Source: Chryseobacterium sp. 52 (GTDB lineage Bacteria > Bacteroidota > Bacteroidia > Flavobacteriales > Weeksellaceae). From it: a stretch of DNA of 64,000 bases. The stretch's first letter is position 1. Each line of letters starts with the position of its first letter. Shown here in pieces: positions 42,468-50,892 of this stretch. The DNA lies in assembly GCF_002754245.1 (NCBI RefSeq), contig NZ_PEEX01000001.1, positions 4,444,001 through 4,508,000 on the forward strand. The letters run 5' to 3'. The notes below the pieces were generated by a model, which saw only the letters and a list, made by a program, of their open reading frames with translations, did no database searches and had not been told where the DNA came from. The translations under genes were made by a program, and so were the position numbers.

Positions 42468-43476
42468 TTTCAAAATATTTATTTATTCTGTCCGCTATAT
42501 ATATTACTTCTTCATGAGAATACCTAAAATCCATATGAATACATAGTATCTTATTCTGTAAATCTTTATCTTTTTCAAAGATTTGGTGAGGCCATAAAAT
42601 TGCGGGAAATATTTTATGATCTATTAAATATTTCCTTAAACTATTTCTAATCTCATTGGTTTCGCAATATAGAACTAAACAAAAACCATTATCATTATTT
42701 AAAATTCTATAAGCATTTGTTGGCCTGAGTTGACGAATTCCTAACGAAATATTTTCTTTGGTGGTTGTGATAAAATCTTCGATTGGTAATGTCTGCAACT
42801 GAGAAACAGCCTGCTGTGGCATGACAGAATTTGTCAAATGGTTTTCAAACATTTCTTCAGCCTCCTCATAGTATTGCCGATAAAGTATATTACTCTCTAA
42901 ATTATCTTTCAAATAATCAGACTTTAAAAACATTGCAACATTTTTCTTCTGATATGTTTCATGAGCCTCTAGTGTTTCACAAACATCTACAAAAGTCTCA
43001 TTTTTCTTTAATTTACAGAAGCCTCCAACTCCTATTGGTAACTGTTTTCGTAATGATCCGAAAAAATAATCTGCGGAAGACTCTCCGATGCTTAACAAAT
43101 CATGGGTTACATCTTCTATGATTACAGCATTTTTTAAAGAATCTGTATTGGCTTTCTTAATTCCAAAAAAATTTACAGTCACTAATACTGTTCCCTCTTT
43201 GTCATCCCAATCTATAAGATTATCTTCTACAGGATTATAGGGGTAGTATTCAATTTCAATATCTAATTCCCTGCAAAACTCTACTACTTCATGACAGTAA
43301 TAGCTGGGAAAACCTACTTTCTTCCAGCCGTATTTTGATATCCCAAGCTTAAGAAGATTATATATGGCAGCCCTTCCAGAAAAAAATAAATTTAAATCGT
43401 CCTGATGATCAAGAAACTTGCTTTGTCCTTTTTCTGAATACATATAATGGAAATCTGATCCAAACTCTTTAATCAT
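42460..43476 (-). CDS. Divergent PLP-fold (DegT-like) aminotransferase
   Basis: The 338-residue protein has a weak DegT fold: FFSGRAAIYNLLKLG, VGFPSYYCHEV, VTVNFFGI, IIEDVTHDLLS, and SLRKQLPIGVGGF, in which Lys may be the PLP lysine. Sequence similarity is low and the standard PLP aspartate region reads EDVTHD instead of EDAAQ. It may be an aminotransferase or a related enzyme on a modified sugar. It starts at the ATG in TAATG, sharing one base with the stop of the GNAT gene. Together with the GNAT and FemAB-like genes it forms a coupled cassette. Confidence 0.65.
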   Translation of the reverse strand: MIKEFGSDFHYMYSEKGQSKFLDHQDDLNLFFSGRAAIYNLLKLGISKYGWKKVGFPSYYCHEVVEFCRELDIEIEYYPYNPVEDNLIDWDDKEGTVLVTVNFFGIKKANTDSLKNAVIIEDVTHDLLSIGESSADYFFGSLRKQLPIGVGGFCKLKKNETFVDVCETLEAHETYQKKNVAMFLKSDYLKDNLESNILYRQYYEEAEEMFENHLTNSVMPQQAVSQLQTLPIEDFITTTKENISLGIRQLRPTNAYRILNNDNGFCLVLYCETNEIRNSLRKYLIDHKIFPAILWPHQIFEKDKDLQNKILCIHMDFRYSHEEVIYIADRINKYFENV

Positions 43477-44039
43477 TATTCTTTTCCCCAATAATTATTT
43501 TCGTTGATCAGATTAAAATGATCCTCACGTGTAATTCCTACAACAACCTCATCCCACCATTGATTTTTTCTGAAGTAATGATTTTTTTTAACACCTTCTA
43601 CAACCCAGCCACATTTTTTAGTATAAACACCAATTGAAGCTTCATTATAAGAAATCATTGAACCATTCATTCTCATCAATCCCAATTCTTCAAAAGCATA
43701 ACGGTTAACAGCCATAATAGTATCTACTCCATAGCCTTTACCTCTCATATCTTTATCTCCTAAAAGCATTCCGTGAAATGCATTTCTATCTTTCCAATTA
43801 ATATTTACCAGATTTGCCATTCCTATAAGTCCCAATTCTTCGGTATCTATAGCAAATCTTTGATTATTTGAATTCAGTGATAATGTATCAAACCATTTTT
43901 CCTGATCACTCATTCCGGAAGGAAAATGCCATCCTCCTAACATATAATTAATTTCGGGGTCGTTCGACCATTTAAGCAACAGCTCTAAATCACTTTTTTC
44001 TATTGCTCTCAAAACTACTTTTTTCCCTTTAATGTTCAT
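43476..44039 (-). CDS. GNAT-family N-acetyltransferase (RimJ/RimL-like)
   Basis: The 187-residue protein starts MNIKGKKVVLRAIEKSDLELLLKWSNDPE, the usual opening of RimL-like GNAT enzymes, with DKDMRGKGYGVDTIMAVNRYAFEELGLMRM, the acetyl-CoA binding region (RGKGYG). In glycan loci such enzymes acetylate 4-amino sugars (as WecD or PglD do). It is close-coupled to the PLP-fold gene downstream (TAATG) and four bases from the sugar-transferase gene upstream. Confidence 0.85.
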   Translation of the reverse strand: MNIKGKKVVLRAIEKSDLELLLKWSNDPEINYMLGGWHFPSGMSDQEKWFDTLSLNSNNQRFAIDTEELGLIGMANLVNINWKDRNAFHGMLLGDKDMRGKGYGVDTIMAVNRYAFEELGLMRMNGSMISYNEASIGVYTKKCGWVVEGVKKNHYFRKNQWWDEVVVGITREDHFNLINENNYWGKE

Positions 44040-44043
44040 ATAT

Positions 44044-44688
44044 TTATTTTTTAAAATGATTTCTGCTTAAATTTCTGCTTATTCCTAAATCATCTACTTC
44101 ATCCACTGTCTGACCGTTCACAATTGTTGATGACTTAAATAAAATGGATTTTACAGTCAAAAATATAATTTTTATATCTAAAATAAGTGAAAGATTTTCA
44201 ACATAATAAACATCATTATTAAATCTTTCAGAAAATTTCATTTGATTTCTTCCTTTTACTTGCGCTAATCCTGTAATGCCAGGACGTACCAAATGTCTTC
44301 TCTTGTGATATTCAGAATAAAATTCTAAATATTCAGGTAATAATGGTCTGGGGCCAATCAAACTCATTTCACCTTTTAAAATATTAAAAAACTGTGGTAA
44401 TTCATCCAACGATGTCTTTCTTACAAACGCACCAAATGAGGTGAGTCTTTCTGTATCTGATAAAAGGATTCCATGGCTGTCCTTTTTATCATTCATTGTT
44501 TTAAATTTAATGATTTTAAAGATTTTATCATTTCTACCTGCTCTTTTTTGAAAGAAAAAAGGACTTCCCTGATTAACCATCCAAAGACCTATCATCACAA
44601 ATAAAAATATCGGGCTGAAGATCAGTAAAAAGATTAAAGCTAAAATAAAATCGATAATTCTTTTTATAAATAATTTATACATCTGCAT
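44044..44688 (-). CDS. Initiating sugar-1-phosphate transferase (WbaP/PglC family)
   Basis: The 214-residue protein has an N-terminal membrane anchor (about residues 10-37), FFQKRAGRNDKIFKIIKFKTM, LDELPQFFNILKGEMSLIGPRPLLPEY and RPGITGLAQVKGRNQMKF, all conserved in polyprenyl-phosphate hexose-1-phosphate transferases. It belongs to the same family as the shorter enzyme at 39709 but is a different branch. It transfers a sugar phosphate to the undecaprenyl carrier at the cytoplasmic side. An in-frame ATG two codons in is equally plausible. Confidence 0.9.
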   Translation of the reverse strand: MQMYKLFIKRIIDFILALIFLLIFSPIFLFVMIGLWMVNQGSPFFFQKRAGRNDKIFKIIKFKTMNDKKDSHGILLSDTERLTSFGAFVRKTSLDELPQFFNILKGEMSLIGPRPLLPEYLEFYSEYHKRRHLVRPGITGLAQVKGRNQMKFSERFNNDVYYVENLSLILDIKIIFLTVKSILFKSSTIVNGQTVDEVDDLGISRNLSRNHFKK

Positions 44689-44743
44689 TTATATTTTTAT
44701 TGGGTCTGTTTATATTGATCTACTATTTTTAAACAGGTCCTTA

Positions 44744-45949
44744 TTATGATTCTATTATTTTATGATACGAAGTTGATACCTGAAATTCTCTTTCCAGAAA
44801 CTCCAGCCCATTCCTACTCATTTCTTCAAATTTGAGAGCATCCATATTGATCATGGTATCTAAAGCATCGATCATTGCAACCAAATCTCCTGAATAAACT
44901 GACATTCCGCAGCCATTTTTAACAATATCAGTTCCGATATCTGTATTAGGGTCTGTGGCCGCAAGTACAGGCATTCTGTACTCAAGGTACGAGAGCAATC
45001 TTGAAGGATAATTAGGAATTGTAAAATCTTTATGCAAGAAAATCAAACCTACGTCACAAGTCTGTACTAATATATCATAATCAGCCTTAGGAACGGCAGA
45101 AAGGAGTATTGCATTTTTAGGTTTAAAAGAATTAAACCAGCCACTGATTTTATCGTACTCTGTTCCTGAACCGGCTACAACAAAAAATACATTATCATCC
45201 TCTGCTTTTGCTCTTAAAGTTTCTATCAAGAAATCAATCCCCTGAGGTTTCCCAAGGTTTCCACCATAGATAAAGACTTTTTTATCTGCTGGAATTCCGT
45301 ACTTTGCTCTTATAGCAGCTTTCTCCTGATCAGAAGGAATTTTGGAAGACTGCAGGCGAATAGAATTTGCATTAATCTCCACTTTTCCCTTTGGAACAGA
45401 TGAATTGTGATTCAGAACAAACTGTACATTGGCTTCTGACATGCATCCTATTTTATCTGAAACCGTATACAGTTCTTTTTCTTTTTTCCTGAAATATTTG
45501 TATAAAACGCTCTTATCAGACATCAGTTTCATATCTACTGCATTCTGTGGAAAAATATCTTTCAGCAGCAGATATGTTCTGGCATTATCTCTCTTCTTGA
45601 TATATTTTATTACCCCCGTAAACGTAATAGGAGGTGTTGAATAAATAACCAGATCAAACTTCACCTCAGAAAAGTATTTTTTTACAGCCCTTAAGAATAA
45701 TTTTTCAATGGTCAGAGTGGAAACTCCTTTTTCAATAAAATTGGTTTTCTGGATATTTAAGGTTTTTACATTTAAAAAAACAGCATTGCCCTCTTTTTTA
45801 AATGTTGTTTTTTGTTTTTCGCGTCTTTCCACAGGGGATACGATGTAGACGTGATGCTGATGATCAGAAAACTCTCGCATCAGATCATGGTAAATACCGC
45901 GCTCCTGTAATGTATTTATTTTCGCTAACGTAAGAAACAGTATATTCAT
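44744..45949 (-). CDS. Glycosyltransferase family 4 (WbuB-like)
   Basis: The 401-residue GT-B protein starts at ATG 45949 (MNILFLTLAKINTLQERGIY; a TTG six codons upstream is unlikely). It has a GT1/GT4 C-terminal domain with IYGGNLGKPQGIDFLIETL, VPKADYDILVQTCDVGLIFLHKDFTIPNYPSRLLSYLEYRMPVLA. The layout resembles WbuB, the proposed N-acetylfucosamine transferase of E. coli O26 clusters. Because UDP-L-FucNAc genes are in this operon, it may add L-FucNAc. The donor remains an inference. Confidence 0.78.
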   Translation of the reverse strand: MNILFLTLAKINTLQERGIYHDLMREFSDHQHHVYIVSPVERREKQKTTFKKEGNAVFLNVKTLNIQKTNFIEKGVSTLTIEKLFLRAVKKYFSEVKFDLVIYSTPPITFTGVIKYIKKRDNARTYLLLKDIFPQNAVDMKLMSDKSVLYKYFRKKEKELYTVSDKIGCMSEANVQFVLNHNSSVPKGKVEINANSIRLQSSKIPSDQEKAAIRAKYGIPADKKVFIYGGNLGKPQGIDFLIETLRAKAEDDNVFFVVAGSGTEYDKISGWFNSFKPKNAILLSAVPKADYDILVQTCDVGLIFLHKDFTIPNYPSRLLSYLEYRMPVLAATDPNTDIGTDIVKNGCGMSVYSGDLVAMIDALDTMINMDALKFEEMSRNGLEFLEREFQVSTSYHKIIES

Positions 45950-45951
45950 GC

Positions 45952-47088
45952 TTAGCTTTTTCTCCAAACGACTCTGTTGATATAGTCTGTGTAACTTAAA
46001 ATTATTCTGACCACTTTCTGTGAAACATTAGGCATTGAATAATCAGAAACCTGTCTGTAGTTTCTTTCTGCACCTATTTTCTGTTCTTCAAGCTGTACCA
46101 ATCCCTGAAGAATTCTTTCAGGTGACATCCCTACCATCATTACTGATGCTTCTTCCATGGCCTCCGGTCTTTCATGGGCATCTCTGATATTGAGTGCTCT
46201 GAAGTTTAATATTGAAGACTCTTCGGAGATTGTTCCCGAATCAGAAAGAACGGCATAACTTCTCATCTGCAGGGCATTATAATCATGAAAACCAAGTGGC
46301 TTTAAAAACTGGATTTCTGGTCTTACTTCCAGCTTCATTTTATCAATCATATTTCTTGTTCTCGGATGAGTAGAAACAATGATGGGATAGTTGAATTTAT
46401 CAGCGATTGCATTCAGACTGTCTATTAAACCTCTGAAATTCTTTTCTGAATTGATATTTTCTTCTCTATGTGATGAAACCACGAAGTATTTTCCTTCTTC
46501 CAGATCAAGTCTTGAAAGAACATCAGAATTTTTGATCTCAGGGAGATAATGAGTTAAAACTTCAAACATCGGAGAACCTGTCTTAATAATTCTGTCTGCA
46601 GGCAAACCTTCTCTTAACAGATATTCTCGTGCAATATCTGAATATGTTAAATTAACATCTGAAGTATGATCAACGATTTTACGGTTGGTTTCTTCCGGTA
46701 CACGCTGGTCAAAGCATCTGTTTCCTGCTTCCATATGGAAAATAGGAATTTGTCTTTTCTTTGCAGGAATAGCACATAGACAAGAATTGGTATCCCCCAG
46801 TACTAAAAATGCATCCGGCTGCTGTTCCTCAAGAAGCGGATCGATCTTAATCAGGATATTCCCAACAGTTTCAGTAGCTGTTTTTCCTGCAGCCTCCAGA
46901 AAAAAGTCGGGTTTTCTTAAACCCAGGTCTTCGAAAAAAATCTGATTAAGTTCATAATCATAATTCTGTCCGGTGTGGACAATGATATGCTCAATGGCTT
47001 CAGACGCATCCAAAGCTGATAATACTCTTGATAGTCTAATAATTTCCGGTCGCGTTCCCACGACTGTCATTACTTTTAATTTTTTCAT
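45952..47088 (-). CDS. capG: UDP-N-acetylglucosamine 2-epimerase family (CapG/WecB type)
   Basis: The 378-residue protein has the non-hydrolysing 2-epimerase motifs GTRPEIIRL, HTGQNYD, LGDTNS, MEAGNRCFDQRVPEETNRKIVDH and SDSGTISEESS. With CapE and CapF encoded in the same operon it completes the route from UDP-GlcNAc to UDP-N-acetyl-L-fucosamine by inverting C2. A pure WecB role (UDP-ManNAc) or a Wbp-type WbpI role is also possible. Its start lies 53 bases inside the preceding polymerase gene; the alternative ATG at residue 7 reduces this overlap to 35 bases. Confidence 0.85.
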   Translation of the reverse strand: MKKLKVMTVVGTRPEIIRLSRVLSALDASEAIEHIIVHTGQNYDYELNQIFFEDLGLRKPDFFLEAAGKTATETVGNILIKIDPLLEEQQPDAFLVLGDTNSCLCAIPAKKRQIPIFHMEAGNRCFDQRVPEETNRKIVDHTSDVNLTYSDIAREYLLREGLPADRIIKTGSPMFEVLTHYLPEIKNSDVLSRLDLEEGKYFVVSSHREENINSEKNFRGLIDSLNAIADKFNYPIIVSTHPRTRNMIDKMKLEVRPEIQFLKPLGFHDYNALQMRSYAVLSDSGTISEESSILNFRALNIRDAHERPEAMEEASVMMVGMSPERILQGLVQLEEQKIGAERNYRQVSDYSMPNVSQKVVRIILSYTDYINRVVWRKS

Positions 47089-48286
47089 TCTTAAAATTTA
47101 TATAACTTAACCCTATTATGGCAGCACTAAAATACCAAAGTTCAAAAGACGAATAAAGGCTGCCTGATGTTTGTGCTAAAACAAAATACTGCACGAAGAA
47201 AAAGGCTATTATACCGCTTTCTTTGTATGTGCCAATATTTTTCAAAATTTTTATAAAACCCTTTGTAACAAATACATAATAACTTATAAATAGAAATAAC
47301 CCTATCAGTCCTGTTGACATCAATATATCAACAAATAGATTGTGGGCATACGTTCCGTCTTCAAATAAGATTCTCCCTCCCCACCAAGGATTATTTGTAA
47401 ACTCATCAATCCCTTTATTCAGAAAATAAGATCTTCCCGAAGCCTTACCTTCAAAAACAGCTTCATTCAGTCTCCTAAAAAATAATATATTATTCTTAAA
47501 GCCACTTTTATAAATAATAAAAAGACCAATAATCGATATAAATAAGCTTGAACAAAAATACATCCAATATTGCTTACTATTTTTGAGTATCATAAATAGT
47601 AAAAGAATAATTACTAATGCTAAAATAGGACTTCTTGCTGAAGATATAAACATTGGAAATAATCCAAGCAAGATCCCCAATAAATACATATAGTTTTTAG
47701 TTTTTAAAAACAGAAAATTATACAAACCTATCAATACTAAGCTTAATCCATAATGTCCTGTTAAAATATAATAGGATCTGAATATACCCGCTCCTTTTTG
47801 GAGTTTTACTAATATGACACTGTGCAAAAAATTAATTCCTAAAATAATAAAAAGAAACCAAAAAATTATTTTATAAAATAATTTAAAATTTATCTTTTCA
47901 TAATCAATACTTAAAAGTGCAACTACCGGCAAAGGAATGATGATTAAACCATAATAATAGAAATCATTCTTTAAAATCTGAAAGCCATCCGGAACGAAAT
48001 AATAATTGGAAAAAGTACAGACTGCTTTTATTTGATATAGAAAATAAAATAGAAGAAAAATAGCAACAGCCCAACTTCTTTGCTTGATAATCTTAAAATT
48101 TCGGAAGATAAAATATAATGATAAAAGTAAAACCGTCCCTCTAATTAATAAATTAAAGATATGAGGTATTACATCTGAAGCATAAGGATCAACATAACCA
48201 AAAATATATCCAAACAGGGTAATAACCAAGAAATATGTTTCAAGATTATTATCTGACAGAGCCTTCAGGTTTATTATTTTATTCAT
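47036..48286 (-). CDS. Wzy-like oligosaccharide polymerase or O-antigen ligase
   Basis: The 416-residue protein is nearly all hydrophobic with about ten membrane helices and the O-antigen ligase/polymerase pattern: a long periplasmic loop near residues 270-310 (GKASGRSYFLNKGIDEFTNNPWWGGRILFEDGTYAHNLFVDIL) containing the ...NPWWG...HNLF motif. It sits in the inner membrane and polymerises or ligates glycan units. A second protein of the same class is encoded at 58621. Its end overlaps capG by 53 bases. Confidence 0.85.
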   Translation of the reverse strand: MNKIINLKALSDNNLETYFLVITLFGYIFGYVDPYASDVIPHIFNLLIRGTVLLLSLYFIFRNFKIIKQRSWAVAIFLLFYFLYQIKAVCTFSNYYFVPDGFQILKNDFYYYGLIIIPLPVVALLSIDYEKINFKLFYKIIFWFLFIILGINFLHSVILVKLQKGAGIFRSYYILTGHYGLSLVLIGLYNFLFLKTKNYMYLLGILLGLFPMFISSARSPILALVIILLLFMILKNSKQYWMYFCSSLFISIIGLFIIYKSGFKNNILFFRRLNEAVFEGKASGRSYFLNKGIDEFTNNPWWGGRILFEDGTYAHNLFVDILMSTGLIGLFLFISYYVFVTKGFIKILKNIGTYKESGIIAFFFVQYFVLAQTSGSLYSSFELWYFSAAIIGLSYINFKNEKIKSNDSRGNATGNY

Positions 48287-48291
48287 TTAAA

Positions 48292-49410
48292 TTAAACTTC
48301 TACAAAGTAAGTATCTGCGTCTTCCGGGTTAAAAGGTTCATTGATCCAGAAGATGGTATATAATTCCTCATCCCCTATATTTTTGATATTATGGGTATAC
48401 CATACCGGCATATCTACATAGGCAGGCTCTGTTCCGTCCAGATAAAAATCCAGAACTTCATCGGTATCTATTTTACGCAGCTGAATAAGGGCATTTCCTT
48501 TGATCACTGCAAATCTTTCTATTTTTCTTGTATGGAAGTGGTTTCCGCGTGTAATTCCGGGAACTGTAGTGGAAAATGAACACTGTCCTCCGATTCCCAG
48601 TCTTATCACCTCAACAAAAGCCCCTCTAGGGTCTGTGTGTTGCGTAAATTTAACAGGATAATGATCTTTAATCTCAAAATAACATCGGAATGTATTGAAA
48701 AGGTTTAAATCAAACTTAGTTTCCAATATCGGAATTTCGCCGTTATCAAAATACAGTTTTTTATAGTTCTCCAGTTTGGCCAGTACTTCCGAAACCTTGT
48801 TCACAGACGTATGCGGAACTTCATATATATTTTTTGTTACACTTGCTTCAATCTGAGCGATAATTTCCTGAACAAGCTCTCCTACGTAAATCAGTTTTAC
48901 TTCGCCGTCGTTATCAATCACGGGATTTTCTCCATGGGTAAGTTTGTAGCAAAAAGTAGCAACAAATGAGTTGTAATTTGGTTTTCCAAAAGGTCCAAAA
49001 ACATTGGGAACTATCATTCCTGTAAATGTTCCTCCCACTTTTCCGGCCCAGGCAGCAAGGATTTCTCGGCCTTCTTTTTTGGATTTCCCATAGAGATTGT
49101 CTCTTTCTTCCTGAGATGAAGATGAAAATAGTACATGGGCTTTAGAGCCTGTTCTTTCCAGAGAGTCAGTCAATTTTTTCACCAATTCTACATTGCTTGC
49201 ATAAATGACTTCAGGATCAGGATGACGATTCATGGCAGCAAGATGAACAATTACGTCGCATTGCTTTACAAATTCATCCATCTTTTCGGAAATTTCAAAG
49301 TATTCTTTTTCAAAGTCTACTCTTTCAAAATCTTCTGGTCTTAAGCCTATTGTGTTATATAAATGTGAACCGACAAAACCTTTCTGTCCGGTAATTCCTA
49401 TTTTCTTCAT
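48292..49410 (-). CDS. capF: UDP-sugar reductase/cupin fusion (CapF/FnlB type)
   Basis: The 372-residue protein has an N-terminal short-chain dehydrogenase domain (KKIGITGQKGFVGSHLYN, VHLAAMNRHPDP, YGKSKKEGREIL, VPNVFGPFGKPNYNS) and a C-terminal cupin (about 250-372, PRGAFVEVIR, GNHFHTRKIERFAVIKG, TPVWYTHNIKNIGDEELYTIFWI-like) that matches the layout of S. aureus CapF (369 residues). CapF reduces and epimerises the CapE product on the way to UDP-L-FucNAc. It follows the small cupin gene with an ATGA overlap. Confidence 0.88.
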   Translation of the reverse strand: MKKIGITGQKGFVGSHLYNTIGLRPEDFERVDFEKEYFEISEKMDEFVKQCDVIVHLAAMNRHPDPEVIYASNVELVKKLTDSLERTGSKAHVLFSSSSQEERDNLYGKSKKEGREILAAWAGKVGGTFTGMIVPNVFGPFGKPNYNSFVATFCYKLTHGENPVIDNDGEVKLIYVGELVQEIIAQIEASVTKNIYEVPHTSVNKVSEVLAKLENYKKLYFDNGEIPILETKFDLNLFNTFRCYFEIKDHYPVKFTQHTDPRGAFVEVIRLGIGGQCSFSTTVPGITRGNHFHTRKIERFAVIKGNALIQLRKIDTDEVLDFYLDGTEPAYVDMPVWYTHNIKNIGDEELYTIFWINEPFNPEDADTYFVEV

Positions 49411-49838
49411 CGTGATAATTTTTTAAAATAATCCACCGGAAACCGATAGTCATCATTAACTTCTCCCAAAGCATGATCTACCATCACCAGCAGTTTTGCT
49501 CCTTTCGTTTTTGCCTGTACTGCACTTACATATCCTTTGGGCATATGCAATATATCGAGGGTGTCTGCATTGACTTCAAATTCCAATATATCAGATTCTG
49601 CAGCAGGAGTCTCCCAGTTATCTATTTTTATTAATCTTATAAAAAAGCTTCCCTGTGCTACAGAAAACCATCGCTGTTCAATTTTATGGCCTGTCCACCC
49701 CCTGATAAATTCCGTATCTTCATTTTCTATATAATAGATTCTTTTGATATCGGCTGCATTAAAACTGTTGTTGAAAAACAGGCTGCCTCTTTCATCAGAA
49801 TATTTTCCGCCTACAATCAATTCAGGTATTTCCATCAT
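49407..49838 (-). CDS. WxcM-like cupin (sugar 3,4-ketoisomerase family)
   Basis: This 143-residue single-domain cupin begins MMEIPELIVGGKYSDERGSLFFNNSFN and has FIRGWTGHKIEQRWFSVAQGSF, LHMPKGYVSAVQAKTKGAKLLVMVDHALGEVNDDYRFPVDYF. The conserved HKxxxR...H pattern is that of the WxcM/FdtA group that isomerises dTDP-4-keto sugars. Its precise substrate is unknown. Three adjacent start codons occur (GTG, ATG, ATG); the first ATG is used. Its stop overlaps the capF start (ATGA). Confidence 0.82.
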   Translation of the reverse strand: MMEIPELIVGGKYSDERGSLFFNNSFNAADIKRIYYIENEDTEFIRGWTGHKIEQRWFSVAQGSFFIRLIKIDNWETPAAESDILEFEVNADTLDILHMPKGYVSAVQAKTKGAKLLVMVDHALGEVNDDYRFPVDYFKKLSR

Positions 49839-49844
49839 CACTTT

Positions 49845-50879
49845 TTATTCAGGGTACTGCATAATATCTTCTCCCAGAACCTCTTTTCTTATCAATGGAA
49901 GTTTCAGCAGAAGGCTTTTCATACCTTCCACATCCTGCTGTTCTGTATTGTGAGAATGATAGTCTTCAATTTTCGAAATATCATTGGTTCCTTCTGAGAA
50001 ATATTGGGCATAATTCAGATCTCTGTTGTCTGCCGGGATTCTGTAAAAATCACCCATATCTTCAGCTTTGATCATTTCTTCACGGGTACACAATGTTTCG
50101 TAAAGCTTTTCTCCATGTCTTGTTCCGATAATTTTTATTTCATTATCTGCTTTAAACATTTCCTTTAATGCCTGTGCAAGATCTCCGATGGTTCCGGCAG
50201 GAGCTTTATTCACGAATAAGTCACCGGAATTTCCATGCTCAAATGCAAACAATACAAGGTCCACCGCCTCTTCCAGAGACATCAGAAATCTGGTCATATG
50301 GGGATCTGTGATGGTAATAGGATCTCCACTTTTAATCTGTTTGATAAACAGTGGAATTACAGATCCTCTTGAGGCCATTACGTTTCCGTATCGGGTAAGG
50401 CAAACTGTAGTATCTTCTAAATTACGTGAGGCTGCCACCGCTACTTTTTCCATCATTGCTTTGGAAATCCCCATTGCATTGATAGGATAAGCAGCTTTGT
50501 CTGTACTGAGACAGATCACTTTTTTTACTTTATTCTGTGCGGCAGCGTCAATAACGTTTTGAGTTCCTTCAACGTTAGTTTTCACGGCCTGCATAGGAAA
50601 GAATTCACATGAAGGAACCTGTTTCAGGGCAGCAGCATGGAAAACATAGTCTACCCCTCTCATGGCAGGTTCTACACTTTTATAATCTCTAACGTCTCCG
50701 ATATAAAATTTCAGTTTATCATTTTTAAACTGATTCCTCATATCATCCTGTTTCTTTTCGTCACGTGAAAAAATACGGATTTCCTTGAAATGGTCTGTAT
50801 TTATGAATTTTCTTAATACGGCAGTTCCAAATGAACCTGTTCCCCCGGTGATAAGAAGTATTTTATCTTTTATCTGCAT
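49845..50879 (-). CDS. capE: UDP-GlcNAc 4,6-dehydratase, 5-inverting (CapE/FnlA type)
   Basis: The 344-residue short-chain dehydrogenase family enzyme has TGGTGSFGTAVLRKF, RDEKKQDDMRNQ, FHAAALKQVPSCE, STDKAAYPINAMGISKAMMEKVA and RYGNVMASRGSVIPLF. In place of the classical YxxxK it has MGISK, the methionine variant seen in CapE/FnlA/WbjB. The enzyme converts UDP-GlcNAc to UDP-2-acetamido-2,6-dideoxy-L-arabino-4-hexulose, the first step to UDP-L-FucNAc. CapF and CapG follow in the operon. Confidence 0.92.
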   Translation of the reverse strand: MQIKDKILLITGGTGSFGTAVLRKFINTDHFKEIRIFSRDEKKQDDMRNQFKNDKLKFYIGDVRDYKSVEPAMRGVDYVFHAAALKQVPSCEFFPMQAVKTNVEGTQNVIDAAAQNKVKKVICLSTDKAAYPINAMGISKAMMEKVAVAASRNLEDTTVCLTRYGNVMASRGSVIPLFIKQIKSGDPITITDPHMTRFLMSLEEAVDLVLFAFEHGNSGDLFVNKAPAGTIGDLAQALKEMFKADNEIKIIGTRHGEKLYETLCTREEMIKAEDMGDFYRIPADNRDLNYAQYFSEGTNDISKIEDYHSHNTEQQDVEGMKSLLLKLPLIRKEVLGEDIMQYPE

Positions 50880-50892
50880 ATGCGTTTTTTTA

